Shown: one piece after another, positions 42,001 to 47,562 of the stretch
Layout of the letters: each line of letters starts with the position of its first letter
Numbering within the stretch: position 1 is the first letter of the stretch
Assembly: GCA_016291085.1 (NCBI GenBank)
Contig: JAEEVW010000001.1
Location: 1-64,000, forward strand
DNA length: 64,000 nucleotides
DNA from: Prevotella sp.
GTDB taxonomy: Bacteria > Bacteroidota > Bacteroidia > Bacteroidales > Bacteroidaceae
Direction: 5' to 3'
Program-made: the position numbers and the translations under genes
The notes under the pieces: generated by a model
What the model was told of the DNA's origin: nothing
The model's input: only the letters and a program-made list of their open reading frames with translations
Databases searched by the model: none

Positions 42001-42162
42001 CAAAACGTGGCCGATGTGGGTATCTATTCGGCCAGTGGCATCTGCATTGGCACCTTTGACATCCAACCGGGCGAGACTATCGAGACGCCGATCTACAACA
42101 GTGGTGTCTACATCATCCGTGCCGCCGGTGGTCATTACACACACAAGGTGACGATTAAGTGA
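30037..42162 (+). CDS. Giant 4041-residue secreted YGGG-repeat protein with type-A-like sorting tail
   Basis: GTG start giving signal peptide MRIKTSIISIMMLLAATAVQA. An ATG 10 codons later would shorten it. Residues about 25-1960 contain roughly 37 irregular copies of a motif [VIL][YF]GG[GN]N/Y/x, each usually after a short strand with N, I or V (for example GNVYGGGNGSYPY, RVFGGGNGDYTY). This suggests a beta-solenoid with glycine-rich turns. Residues about 1795-2945 carry about eight different modules of the form EQYxxLSDEDKxxY. Around 3215-3290 is a GLUG/pectate-lyase-like stretch (GDGHTIKGLSNSLFANLCG). The last 70 residues (VGIYSASGICIG...GVYIIRAAGG...KVTIK) resemble type IX secretion type-A tails. 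Last gene of the fimbrial operon, so a tip or surface adhesin is likely. No named family recognised for the repeats. Confidence 0.75.
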   Translation: MRIKTSIISIMMLLAATAVQAQIMIGGKVYGGARQANVGKSTSVNIGADHHDVIINAVYGGNDISGKIGEAIAETDAIPSCITEAGDNGITAKTGDQAGKNFNKYSTFVRTNQEATGKHLFIGRVFGGGNGDYTYTENADDDKKWDVVVGGNTIEGVDKPEVGKSYLELCGGTIAQAYGGGNNVTVKEKVDICVDNLSTVTKKILADPTDENSNLLTDDLITLMELNSVQTNLQGDFLLGRVFGGNNKAPMKLQPTWHLKNGSIRDLYSGGNEGNMTFAQGLLLEIKADSHIKVDNVYGGCRKADVRPQDEHNQDIKDLTKIQLMLADGVTVNPNYHFPAGLSARVLVRGGDINNVYGGNDITGRVTGGNAVGVYTTINGNVYGGGNGSYPYTDNDKLKPTDKLKYGDYYYNPADILDPDNKKKDENGDPLFPTDLGTGNRTWTQEQSVQALNEFRPYAEQVSIRVAGQENKPTVIHGSVYVGGNSATLKNDDPNNARLELKIGSYAIIDNVYLGNNGENMVLHETADDVLQIMASTDKTTDGSKYNSIDLTKAGLFEKYMDGCAMTLQPKIKFDGDDSTDDQDQKYKIYTSSIGSFFCGGNVGSLKKTGKFKMDFNQEVIVYDKLVGGCNAAFVEGSDYNAAYNGGVIGEPTTAPTGKIGDKLELNFNGVKIQPKRWAVQRDANYEIVRDANGNVTYLPDDNGNPYLEWHIISAETGKDVNPTTITQIEEGTEFTSTPADLDRRLKGGNIYGGCYTSGHVNGNVIINVEKSVVDRKGVFAIFDQIKEEDGVLYGHDSFTITGRRSGVILDQQGMDILGVSLNLFGGGYGPESEIWGGTTINLKSGYVFQIFGGGEQGAIGKGTWNDTKKKFEYTTYDGNYSTCVNLRGADAGTEKSPASDIMAESEFIYGGGFLAPIQGNTRINLGNGRIFNSFAGSCNADILGHAATYIGLQMNNDGSTTDGFPWVRDHVYGGNDMGGEILGEGNFRDRVSADILDKVYNPTNTTEPVLDENGDPVLDTNNNPVTIPNPGVLNAAAYVEYIQGRVDYIFGGSYGNINYKDPYYKDFTNTADGTPKEGFKKPHVISSFINFKPNGNGNNSVNRVYGGAQGYTQDSHRDKMHDRSYVLVDIVHTPTKYKETAFFGAGDFSGVGMGVDKAVAKTNANGITAAAIIDLMRGQISNAYGASFNEGITRRTIVNVPSGSEIVVNNIFGGGYGLSNKLPCDAYEAIVNYGSEDAIVKEGIYGGNNNARRTLYGQVNISSPVYNGEAEAAPRVANHLVRVFGGGKGENTWSQYTEVNLKDGALVNRVYGGGNAGMVLNEQSVKAYNSYSYQTTNENNETITVTETIDKSLGKAFGSDPVYEDDYLANDLAKENALGKKCNTNVNIYKGAKVARYAYGAGYGAKAAVSGSTFIGLLGGEVVQDIYAAGESGPVEDKFALALDEDNTNDFTATTNAYIAGGTLRKVFGGGWEGHVGKSSWDVSADGKTASNMVNIPGESNVVVGIRKDQTSENRLAAMNKVIEPGKAAVTTANLDFYNGIPAVKWNAYAGGEGGSVFGHANLVINNGYIGYEYHASGTDNSETAIDEHYVEKIEDETQATPNKNLEEYGNAFGAGYDYNSSVDYAKVTLYGGFIRNSVFGGGEIATVGRGATKEGGEANSERVLKGIYMAGGTLVEMFNGHVMHDVFGGGKGVNNLGYGYNNNDKRYTDGYVFGNTEVHIHGGEIGTKAGISEGYGNVFGGGDVGYVYSAGFFSEGTQQNENTHSPNHIYYYSDEITYKCKEAVGTFAAGATITKEQYAALSDTDKAKIEKEYHLTEDCRVVVSPMLQVKEGYTIDYPATGENKKTYEAYDYVPTEYLNTLPAKEGGNWTGDWVKLIDKDADGTERGVLIHNAVFAGGNVSSNDDKNYANAITVFGNSTATLFDVYHRDFITVGTEHTGGLYGGGNLSVVGGYRELNITNYGTDYYSMSSRISLDDYWTKLSNRERAYFQLEYLCVQINSGHEVGDRITQEEYDDLDSQYQDVSYWQQYGFCSIYAGRLLNTIQRADLCGVYGSRLVLQGAKDRVAEKGEKLDYTINRVGEVSLNVQKSIIAADQTDSDKKEHGNYFGIYSNVNYLGNLTSDVKFYDMRQYSEMVDGNEVIKTDTKSYYDYKIEHLKKPDRNRGVSRNQVALASGVHLELTTENSTETVKDYGYITGIVELALINVKKDIEGGGYVYAKNEHGERSAYDMSIPNVILLDYNKTSEEQGRVEARTYKRYTYGNVPADFLDHETSGNFIHRSKRIIDDCYPNNGIYKDGYVKSPAHYWFIKGSVYIYDQIVSAYVGAASSYAKEVKIPLTITAGSKGRLQLLNVQPNRYAYYKNTAQTEKIDAEGVKVNNQSELYHLNDVITWWDWHQLPTNEQKYFVEETICNIDTCKINGVDYPRGTYAFLPTDTETKTLLQTYISENKVLDKKGKVVESYDDMFNTSNTISHGNGFVLTLDMNTPKVWDDYYTPISGDSRTQKIKREQYVLLSDEDKENYREGPTFKMKDSSLSGLYGQTHYNVGDIISGALKTDYDNTLSGKTYTPTTTQATVDQRAYVALNDYQYTSLSGIAGSGISATTYGELSVTEKANFKMAMVCTNSLQIGKDRYILLGDLVSAEEADLNQVAADLLAYNDAQPNRDKFNTQANALKYLKEHLSEAWYCTGEGDYGGQYFDATENYSALKSWCTVTGNRDKFDFNYDAFDVLLDSHFSGNEGEKYQYDGKDADGNDFDTEAEAKTNLPGNCGYSTVVPVEYDAVFNGTTPITYMVGGSSKTIEPTDDLDGKTISREEYENCVPNDQIHYTAFKVPKEGLSTLYVVNTTFNYAGTPYAKGQDISLKDYTYLVNNGKDGNVDVVNLGSAYSTGSSEDRVFHYCFETYTPSATVEFDVENGTACKKGSILTPTNFAKVPNRQKDFAIQGMEPTETTTLYVSRESTVKDVAKEKVITVVYQYTFFEEDEDNTGSFTQTNELHVLNIHLQLESGAPEVGMLSAPPAVLPGNGVGLKAPSVSPGLYEVLTSGWELYTDINDAENHRNGKPFKNAETPLYWYQNNKVWVRFFSKTYLGKTYSNYVPLTVANYHDLADVMADKEHHLYVDYDPQKLDRDCKIYINDYSSLADDDPKKGNSLDKLKDLFNLSYGEPLDGHTPMSSYIPGLKNLDIILRSDPDYSGKTWDALGTTTDTDPRCFGGTLHGDGHTIKGLSNSLFANLCGNVYNLGVTGTFTGAGLADTGDGYVENCWVKTTGEIPENTAVKAVFGNPSDSEGTQVVNCYYHEDNKYSETSHARGNARKMTASEFYNGTVAYNLNGFYLNKRYYDHKVPTASDATTYKYFIPNADGTLPEAMSSGKYPNTEDATKYDAANGSLNYVEERYADGDFIYADGVIPETVDIRMRAVTSGLTTTVVYAPIWPDDYLFFGQMLTYDYNSSRPHESQPSIIYKNTGRLVKTDLSNRVYRAPAYFRSKDMGVAHFNPWAYIVATSNKDAAASLADVKTVYPNMTAIDFAGHNDALDDSNYKVGLNGKLFFQPLLDDDGLLDFETFGETPNLLVYAPSITQNSATYNKLTVKFSEPAYADYYLDDDYKRVKKAPAQNIVGHLVLSNLTTDRDHLLVDKKDFNCPISYVMGNGFRMWYQRQPDSYVDLTKGWESISVPFTAELVSTDQKGEITHFYSGSNTADGSSAKIGHEYWLRECTGFESTGSATDMAIANFTYPDATGTATEDKMDKNVTNTFLWDYYYQGNHSHQDENNDDYQDKDKSVRYYSDSRSYNDYPMLTHGKPYLIGFPGTTYYEFDLSGNWIADNTNTTYPNVPPVQLEKQTITFASKESEYNPSNPSVTTNAVVIDVSDTELEGDGTTSNPGSAAGPYNGYYFKPNYLNIEIPTKDDTNVYYVMNDAGNEYTKVENGTQSVSAFRTYFSSGKAITRGIVFSNNGSKLGGGEDQEQRDHVSESMEFSVKKHAIVVTSHMQNVADVGIYSASGICIGTFDIQPGETIETPIYNSGVYIIRAAGGHYTHKVTIK

Positions 42163-42232
42163 GAGGAATGAGAGTTCACTCTCATTTCCGAGCGTGAGTC
42201 AGCTCGATGCAAAGCATCAAGGTGACGATTAA
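42144..42232. repeat. 15-base direct duplication around a hairpin insert at the end of the giant gene
   Basis: CAAGGTGACGATTAA occurs at 42144-42158 (the gene's last codons) and again at 42218-42232. The 59 bases between hold hairpin-forming pieces, including GATGC-AAA-GCATC. A similar GTGAGNCAGCTCGA sequence recurs after the transposase gene near 42955. Confidence 0.75.
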
Positions 42233-42245
42233 ATAAAAAGCACGA

Positions 42246-42944
42246 GTGGCCACACATAGCATGACTCGCCGCGCAGTAGCCCATGACTACACCAAGACCG
42301 GCATCTGCCACATCACTCTTCATGTGGCTGACGGCTTATGGCAGCCCTTGGGCGATGTGGTTGGTGATGCTATGGCACCTGATGGCATGCCTGATGCGCC
42401 CCGCGTTGATATGACGCCCATAGGACAGATGGTGGAATATGAACTGCTGCACAGCATTCATGAGCATTATCCCATGGTCATCGTCGATACTTATATCATC
42501 ATGCCCGATCATCTGCATTTCATATTGGAGGTGCAGGATAAGATTATTAGCAGGAATGGTAAGCTGCTGCCCTTAGGGCAAGTGATTGCAGGGTTTAAGA
42601 AGGGGTGTAACAAGCGCTATTGGGAAATGACAGGAAATGCTGGCGGGGTAACCGCCTGCGACACCTACGGCAACCGCGCCCTCCTCACAGAACGCCACTG
42701 CTTACCTGTCGTATGCCACCGCAAGGATGCGCAACGCTTTGCAGAGCAGAAGCAGCATTGTCTGGAGGCTGCTGCTGAGGGCGCTGTTCTCGTCAGTGCC
42801 TGCATCTCACCTCGTGAACGAGAGATTATCAATGAAAGTGTTGATCACGGCTTTCCCGTGATTACCATTCACGACAACGGCTTCCCCGATCGTTATCACC
42901 CCTCTGCCGCACGAAAGACGATTGGTGGAAAGACATTGCGTTGA
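42246..42944 (+). CDS. RAYT-like (REP-associated tyrosine, IS200/Y1) transposase, possibly degenerate
   Basis: About 232 residues (start uncertain; ATGACTCGC at 42261 is a good alternative). The HUH motif reads MPDHLHFIL (about residue 90), followed by GQVIAGFKKGCNKRYWE, as in RAYT proteins that process REP hairpins as single strands. The C-terminal part (VLVSACISPREREIINESVDHGFPVITIHDNGFPDRYHP) resembles a Rossmann-like DprA-type segment often fused to these proteins in Bacteroidetes. It ends abruptly, so the tail may be lost. REP-like hairpins lie on both sides. No TnpB gene. Confidence 0.75.
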   Translation: MATHSMTRRAVAHDYTKTGICHITLHVADGLWQPLGDVVGDAMAPDGMPDAPRVDMTPIGQMVEYELLHSIHEHYPMVIVDTYIIMPDHLHFILEVQDKIISRNGKLLPLGQVIAGFKKGCNKRYWEMTGNAGGVTACDTYGNRALLTERHCLPVVCHRKDAQRFAEQKQHCLEAAAEGAVLVSACISPREREIINESVDHGFPVITIHDNGFPDRYHPSAARKTIGGKTLR

Positions 42945-42980
42945 AATAGAGAAGTGAGACAGCTCGACACGAAGTGAGAG

Positions 42981-43028
42981 GAAACTGCAAAATATTTAAC
43001 AAATGTTTTGCAGTTTCATCTTTTTTTT
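42981..43028 (+). terminator. Terminator after the transposase gene
   Basis: Perfect 12-bp stem GAAACTGCAAAA/TTTTGCAGTTTC (42981-42992 with 43006-43017), a 13-base loop, and eight T shortly after. Its right side also contains the -33 TTTG of the next promoter. Confidence 0.7.
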
Positions 43029-43037
43029 GTACCTTTG
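43007..43037 (+). promoter_or_regulatory. Promoter of the 274-residue/DUF6078 gene pair
   Basis: -33 TTTG at 43007-43010 and -7 TACCTTTG at 43030-43037, 19 bases apart, close to the Bacteroides consensus. Confidence 0.7.
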
Positions 43038-43098
43038 TAGTCGAATCCATGATTCGGTAAATACCGATGATAACTTTATAATTAATTATATAAATATT

Positions 43099-43159
43099 AG
43101 AGGTCTATGAAGACCTCTATATATAAATATTTTAAAGAGTGCGTGCCTGAGGGGCACGC
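43099..43159 (+). promoter_or_regulatory. Structured 5' leader with two strong hairpins
   Basis: The leader from the promoter to the GTG at 43187 is about 145 bases. It contains AGAGGTCT-ATGA-AGACCTCT (43099-43118) inside a larger AT-rich inverted repeat, and GCGTGCC-TGAGG-GGCACGC (43141-43159). No T run follows either, so neither looks like a simple terminator. No known riboswitch recognised. Confidence 0.5.
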
Positions 43160-43186
43160 CGTATAAAGATAATTTAATATTCTATT

Positions 43187-44011
43187 GTGAAACAAAAAGA
43201 AGACATTGCTTTAGCCGCGACTGCGGCCAGGAGTTATAATCGCCACTGGCGGGCCAAGCGGCTGTCGTGGAACACGATTGGTAAGATCCGATACCTCTTC
43301 GACGGGGCCATAGAATATATGGATCCCGTCACGCTGGCCTATCCGCAGGAGCGCTTTAACAAGTTGCGTACGGCATTGGGCTTTAAGCAAGATTCGGAAC
43401 TGATTGAATTAATCGAACAATCGGATGCTTTCCGCATCGTGCGCAACAAAGAAACAGGACAGATGGTGGCATTTATGTCGCCATTGGTGCCCGACAGGTT
43501 CCAACCGACACCCAGTCAGGAGATTATTGAACCAGCGGTGGAGAGCTGTGTGTTCAGCTGCAAGGCCAATGCGGTAGCCAACGTCAACGACCGCGACAAG
43601 ATTTCTGAGAACCTGAGCACCCACAAGAACGGCATCAACATGAAGGTGCTGCTGGCAGGCAATGTGCCTAAGTTTCATGTGCGTCCTAATGCAGAAGCCC
43701 TGAAACGGATAGGCGACGGGCTTCGGAAAGCCTTTATGGATTCTGAACTACGCCGATACTATTTTGGCGAGTTCCTTTATCACTACCAGCGGAAATACAA
43801 AGTGGATGAGTATATGGGTATGGAGGTGCTGCGCATTTATATTGAGAACCACCTGATCAAACACATGGCTTGTCGTGTGGGTGTCGAGAACTGGCCGGCT
43901 CAGGACATCAACACATGGCTCCGGAATTACTTTGGTGCCAAGAAATTGGAATACGTGCTGACCGAGGCCCAGCAGACATGGTTTGACTATTTAATTTCGA
44001 AAAGAAAATGA
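43187..44011 (+). CDS. Hypothetical protein of the DUF6078 gene pair
   Basis: A 274-residue soluble protein from a GTG start, with no signal peptide. The N terminus is basic (SYNRHWRAKRLSWNTIGKIRYLF). The middle holds ECxFSCKANAVANVND-like sequence, and the C-terminal half is helical with aromatic and basic residues (RRYYFGEFLYHYQRKYKVDEYMGMEVLRIYIENHLIKHM). I do not recognise the family. It has its own promoter and structured leader and overlaps the DUF6078 gene by 4 bases (ATGA), so the two products are probably made together. No catalytic motif seen. Confidence 0.7.
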   Translation: MKQKEDIALAATAARSYNRHWRAKRLSWNTIGKIRYLFDGAIEYMDPVTLAYPQERFNKLRTALGFKQDSELIELIEQSDAFRIVRNKETGQMVAFMSPLVPDRFQPTPSQEIIEPAVESCVFSCKANAVANVNDRDKISENLSTHKNGINMKVLLAGNVPKFHVRPNAEALKRIGDGLRKAFMDSELRRYYFGEFLYHYQRKYKVDEYMGMEVLRIYIENHLIKHMACRVGVENWPAQDINTWLRNYFGAKKLEYVLTEAQQTWFDYLISKRK

Positions 44012-44433
44012 GTAAGATTGGTTTGAATGAAGTGCCTGACGGCTATTTGTACTGTGCCGTCAGCGACTGTCCGATGGCCAGCCACTGTCTGCGCCAGATG
44101 GCGATGCAGGTGCTTGACAAAGGTGTCAGGCTGGTGACCATCGTCAATCCGAAACGAACTATGCCCTCTGAGGCCTGTGAGTTCTATCGTACCGACGAAC
44201 CGCAGCGCTTTGCCTGTGGCTTTAAGGGGATGCAGGAAGAGATGCTTCCCCGGCAGTATGCCGTGTTTATGAACCGGCTGAAACAGCATTTCGGACGTAC
44301 GGGCTATTTTGAACGCAGGCGAGGGGACAGGCTCTGTTCGCCTGAGGAAATTGCTGTTGTCAGGAAGGTTCTGGCCGATTTGGGGCTTTCCCATCTTTCT
44401 TTCGACGCCTTTGTCGAACAGTACAATTGGTAG
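44008..44433 (+). CDS. DUF6078 family protein
   Basis: A 141-residue protein with the cysteine-rich opening VPDGYLYCAVSDCPMASHCLRQM, a CxxxxCxxxxxC pattern that could bind metal, then CEFYRTDEPQRFACGFKGM and a helical tail. This matches the DUF6078 plan common in Prevotella and Bacteroides, which has no assigned function. Translationally coupled to the preceding 274-residue protein and followed by a strong terminator, so it is a two-gene unit. Confidence 0.75.
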   Translation: MSKIGLNEVPDGYLYCAVSDCPMASHCLRQMAMQVLDKGVRLVTIVNPKRTMPSEACEFYRTDEPQRFACGFKGMQEEMLPRQYAVFMNRLKQHFGRTGYFERRRGDRLCSPEEIAVVRKVLADLGLSHLSFDAFVEQYNW

Positions 44434-44467
44434 AGGTGTATCCTGTCTCTGACAGGAATAGCGTATC

Positions 44468-44504
44468 ACTCCAGTACGGACCGTCCGTACTGGAGTATTT
44501 CTTT
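44468..44504 (+). terminator. Strong Rho-independent terminator after the DUF6078 gene
   Basis: Perfect 13-bp stem ACTCCAGTACGGA/TCCGTACTGGAGT (44468-44480, 44484-44496) with a CCG loop and a T-rich tail. A smaller hairpin (TCCTGTC-TCT-GACAGGA) precedes it at 44441-44457. Half-copies of the stem recur to about 44540. Confidence 0.85.
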
Positions 44505-44610
44505 TGTCGTACTACGGTGCGTCTGCGTCCGTACTGATGATATGTTTCTTAACTTTACCCGCTTTTTATTATATAAATAACCTGCACGCGCGATATTTTG
44601 TCTTAAAAAA

Positions 44611-44642
44611 TTTGGCTGTTTCACATGAAATCCGTAACTTTG
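44611..44642 (+). promoter_or_regulatory. Promoter of the AAA/PD-(D/E)XK gene
   Basis: -33 TTTG at 44611-44614 and -7 TAACTTTG at 44635-44642, spacing 20 bases. The ATG is 17 bases downstream of the -7 box. Confidence 0.7.
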
Positions 44643-44659
44643 CAGCGTATTATGTAGAT

Positions 44660-46267
44660 ATGATCAATAAGATAATGAAATATCCGATAGGCATACAGAG
44701 CTTTGAGACAATACGCAAGGACGGTTACGTGTATGTCGACAAGACCGACTTGGTATATAAGCTGGTCCAGGGACATATCTACTTTATGGCTCGTCCTCGT
44801 CGCTTCGGCAAGAGTCTGCTCATCAGTACGCTAAAGGCTTATTTCGAAGGCCGGCGCGACCTGTTTGAAGGGCTGAAGATGGCAGAGCTGGAGACGGAAT
44901 GGACGAAATACCCCGTCATCATGTTCGACTTTAACGGAGTGATGAATAAGCCCAACAGTTTGAGAGACAACCTGCTTTTCGAAATGCATTTGATTGAAAA
45001 GAGGTACGACATTCAGCCTGTATTGAATCCAGAGACAGGCGACACGTCTCTTGATGCTGTAGCCCGTTTCAGAAATCTCATCATCGAGTTGCACAAGAAA
45101 ACAAACCAACGTGTTGTGGTCCTCATTGACGAGTACGACAAACCTCTGCTTGACCTCTTGGAGACGGGCAATGCTGATGACGAGAAACTACTGGTATCAA
45201 ATCGCGAACTCTTAAAAGCGTTCTTCTCCATCTTCAAGGCTACTGATGATCATCTGCGCTTTGTCATGTTGACGGGTATCACAAAATTCTCGCAGGTCAG
45301 TATGTTCAGTGGCTTTAACCAGCCCGATGACATCTCACTTTCTAACCGTTATGAAACCCTGTTGGGTATCACAGAGGAAGAACTGCATAGTGTCTTTGCT
45401 GAGGGCATCAATGAAATGGCGGAGGAGGAAGGTCGTTCCGTTAAAGAGGTAAAGGAGTCACTAAAGTTACAATATGACGGCTATCATTTCAGCAAGCGTA
45501 TGGTGGACGTATATAATCCTTTCAGTATCCTCAATACCTTTGCCAAACTCGAAATGAGAAATTATTGGTTCTCCTCTGGCACCCCGTCCTATCTGGTACG
45601 ATTGCTTGGCAATAATCAGGAAGATGTGATGGAATATACAAGTCGGAACTATCCGGAACAGATGTTCATAGACTACAAAGCTGACAAGGAGATGCTGCTG
45701 CCCATGATTTTCCAGGCGGGTTACCTCACGATCAAAGGATACGACAAGGAATTTAATACCTATCGTCTTGACTTCCCCAACAACGAGGTAAAGCAGGGAC
45801 TCATTACTTTGCTGGCAAATAACTACTTGGGGCAGGAATATGAAATGACATCGACTTTAGTCAACATAGTCCGTGCCCTGCGTGATGGCGACTTGGAGCA
45901 GACACGAAAGCTCTTTACCGCCTTCCTGGCAGAAACACCCTATAGCATGCGTCCCAAGAAAGACCAGAAGGATCGTGAATTGTATTTCCACTACACCTTC
46001 TATCTATTGATGCGACTCATTTCCTGTTATACTGTCTATACAGAGAAACAGTTGTCTGAGGGTCGAGCCGACTGCATCGTTGAGACTCCAAAGTATGTCT
46101 ATATATTTGAGTTTAAGCTCGACGGCACAGCCGACGAGGCTTTGGCTCAGATTCGAGAGCGAGGATACGGCAAGCCCTACGAGGCTGACAGCCGACAGTT
46201 ATTCTTCGTCGGTGCCTCATTCTCGAGCAAGACAGGAACAATAGAAGATTGGAAGACAGAAGAATAA
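44660..46267 (+). CDS. AAA-ATPase-like protein with C-terminal PD-(D/E)XK nuclease domain (DUF1703 type)
   Basis: 535 residues from the ATG at 44660; the family usually begins MKYPIGIQSFE, which here is at the sixth codon. The N-terminal ATPase-like domain has the family's ARPRRFGKSLLISTL loop (K51) and VVLIDEYDKPLLD. The C-terminal nuclease-like domain has GRADCIVETPKYVYIFEFKLDG, where D and ExK fit the PD-(D/E)XK core. These proteins occur in many copies in Bacteroidetes and their role is unknown; defence and mobile DNA have been suggested. Its first codons (ATGATCAATAAGATAATG) match those of two other loci nearby. Confidence 0.85.
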   Translation: MINKIMKYPIGIQSFETIRKDGYVYVDKTDLVYKLVQGHIYFMARPRRFGKSLLISTLKAYFEGRRDLFEGLKMAELETEWTKYPVIMFDFNGVMNKPNSLRDNLLFEMHLIEKRYDIQPVLNPETGDTSLDAVARFRNLIIELHKKTNQRVVVLIDEYDKPLLDLLETGNADDEKLLVSNRELLKAFFSIFKATDDHLRFVMLTGITKFSQVSMFSGFNQPDDISLSNRYETLLGITEEELHSVFAEGINEMAEEEGRSVKEVKESLKLQYDGYHFSKRMVDVYNPFSILNTFAKLEMRNYWFSSGTPSYLVRLLGNNQEDVMEYTSRNYPEQMFIDYKADKEMLLPMIFQAGYLTIKGYDKEFNTYRLDFPNNEVKQGLITLLANNYLGQEYEMTSTLVNIVRALRDGDLEQTRKLFTAFLAETPYSMRPKKDQKDRELYFHYTFYLLMRLISCYTVYTEKQLSEGRADCIVETPKYVYIFEFKLDGTADEALAQIRERGYGKPYEADSRQLFFVGASFSSKTGTIEDWKTEE

Positions 46268-46277
46268 AATATACGTT

Positions 46278-46403
46278 ATGACACAAGATATGATTGCAAC
46301 GCCACACTCAGACCAAAGGTCAGAGAACAATAAGATAATGACACGCCTCGCCGTGACCCTGCTCCTAATGATGGTTGTGGGAGTGAATACCGCCAAAGTT
46401 TAA
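46278..46403 (+). pseudogene. Orphan leader: broken copy of the signal-peptide start of the gene at 47563
   Basis: 41 codons reading MTQDMIATPHSDQRSENNKIMTRLAVTLLLMMVVGVNTAKV, then TAA. The ends match the start of the secreted protein at 47563 (MTQDMI, NKIMT, RLAVTLLLMMVVGVN) almost base for base, but the body is missing and the DUF1016 gene follows 9 bases later. A 30-base palindromic piece (46296-46325) has been inserted in frame. The same piece occurs inverted in the gene at 47563. It looks like a remnant of a duplicated or interrupted gene. Confidence 0.75.
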
Positions 46404-46412
46404 AGAAATAAT

Positions 46413-47555
46413 ATGGGTATTGAAAACAACATAGGAAACTATTCCAATTTACTCCGTCAGGTAAAACAAAGAGTAGCATTGGCACAACAAGGAGCAATCT
46501 TTGCTGCCAATGAGGAATTGTTGCACATGTACTGGGATTTGGGTTATATTTTGTATAAGGCACAACATGCAGAAGGCTGGGGGAAGGGTACACTTTCCCG
46601 TCTTTCTGCAGATATGAAGAATGAATACCCTGAAGAAAAAGGTTTCTCTGTTAGAAATTTTCAGTTCATGATTCAGTTCTATCAAGAGTACAACCAAGAA
46701 CTGACGATGATAAAGTCTGTGAAATCCTTAATTACGAAACCGACAGTTTCGCAATTGCATAATGACACAGACAAATTGCATATAAATACAATTACGCAAC
46801 CGCCGGTTTCGCAATTACCAGAGTATAACTTCTCGTTGCCTATCCGTCATATTCATTGGACCCACAACGTGATTCTTATGCAACGAGTAAAAGACATAAA
46901 GGCCCGCTATTGGTACATGATGCAGTGCTTGACATCGAATTGGAGTAAAGATTATTTGATTGAGGCCATCAAGTTAGACTATTATGGTAAACATGGCGCT
47001 TTGGCCAACAATTTTGATACGACATTACCCACACCAGAGGCTAAAGGCGTAAAATCCTTGCTGAAAGACCCCTATATATTCGACATGCTTACCTTCACAG
47101 ATGAGTATAACGAACGTGATGTTGAAATTGGATTGGTGAAGCACGTAGAGGAGTTCCTTGTTGAAATGGGTGCGGGTTTTGGTTTCATGGGTCGTCAGTA
47201 TCACATAACTGTTTCAGGTGACGACTATTATATCGACCTACTGATGTACAATGCCTTTATGCATCGCTATATGGTGATAGAGTTAAAGGACACGGAGTTC
47301 AAGCCAGAATATATTGGTAAACTCAATTTCTATTGTTCAGCCGTTGACGATGTCCTTTGTCGTGAGGGCGATCATAAAACGATAGGATTACTTCTTTGTA
47401 GGACGAAAGACAAGATAAAGGCAGAATATGCTTTACGAGATATCAACAAGCCAATAGGCATTTCTGATTATGAACTTGGTCAGGCTTTACCCATAGACTT
47501 GCGTTCCAGCCTGCCAAGTATTGAGGATATAGAAGCAGAATTTGATAAAAAGTAA
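46413..47555 (+). CDS. DUF1016 (YhcG-type) PD-(D/E)XK nuclease-domain protein
   Basis: A 380-residue protein. The N-terminal winged-helix-like DUF1016 domain (LHMYWDLGYILYKAQHAEGWGKGTLSRLSADMKNEYPEEKGFSVRN) is followed by a variable linker with NNN-like repeats (KPTVSQLHN, QPPVSQLPE) and the nuclease domain. The nuclease domain contains YYIDLLMYNAFMHRYMVIELKDTEFKPEYIGKLNFY, where D, E and K form the PD-(D/E)XK triad. Such genes are often next to type I restriction or mobile genes, but none is here. It sits directly between the orphan leader and the intact gene with the same leader, which suggests insertion there. Confidence 0.88.
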   Translation: MGIENNIGNYSNLLRQVKQRVALAQQGAIFAANEELLHMYWDLGYILYKAQHAEGWGKGTLSRLSADMKNEYPEEKGFSVRNFQFMIQFYQEYNQELTMIKSVKSLITKPTVSQLHNDTDKLHINTITQPPVSQLPEYNFSLPIRHIHWTHNVILMQRVKDIKARYWYMMQCLTSNWSKDYLIEAIKLDYYGKHGALANNFDTTLPTPEAKGVKSLLKDPYIFDMLTFTDEYNERDVEIGLVKHVEEFLVEMGAGFGFMGRQYHITVSGDDYYIDLLMYNAFMHRYMVIELKDTEFKPEYIGKLNFYCSAVDDVLCREGDHKTIGLLLCRTKDKIKAEYALRDINKPIGISDYELGQALPIDLRSSLPSIEDIEAEFDKK

Positions 47556-47562
47556 ACTCTAA

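Noticed and set aside
42246..42944. Complete IS200/IS605 insertion sequence
   Set aside because: No tnpB, and the sequence and flanks fit a single-copy RAYT type better than an insertion sequence.
44504..44659. Upstream extension of the AAA/nuclease frame
   Set aside because: It overlaps the terminator tail and the promoter; the family start is downstream.
44660..47555. Restriction-modification or other named defence system made of the two nuclease-type proteins
   Set aside because: No methylase, specificity subunit or known partner is present; the two genes are separated by the orphan leader and have different families, so only individual calls are justified.
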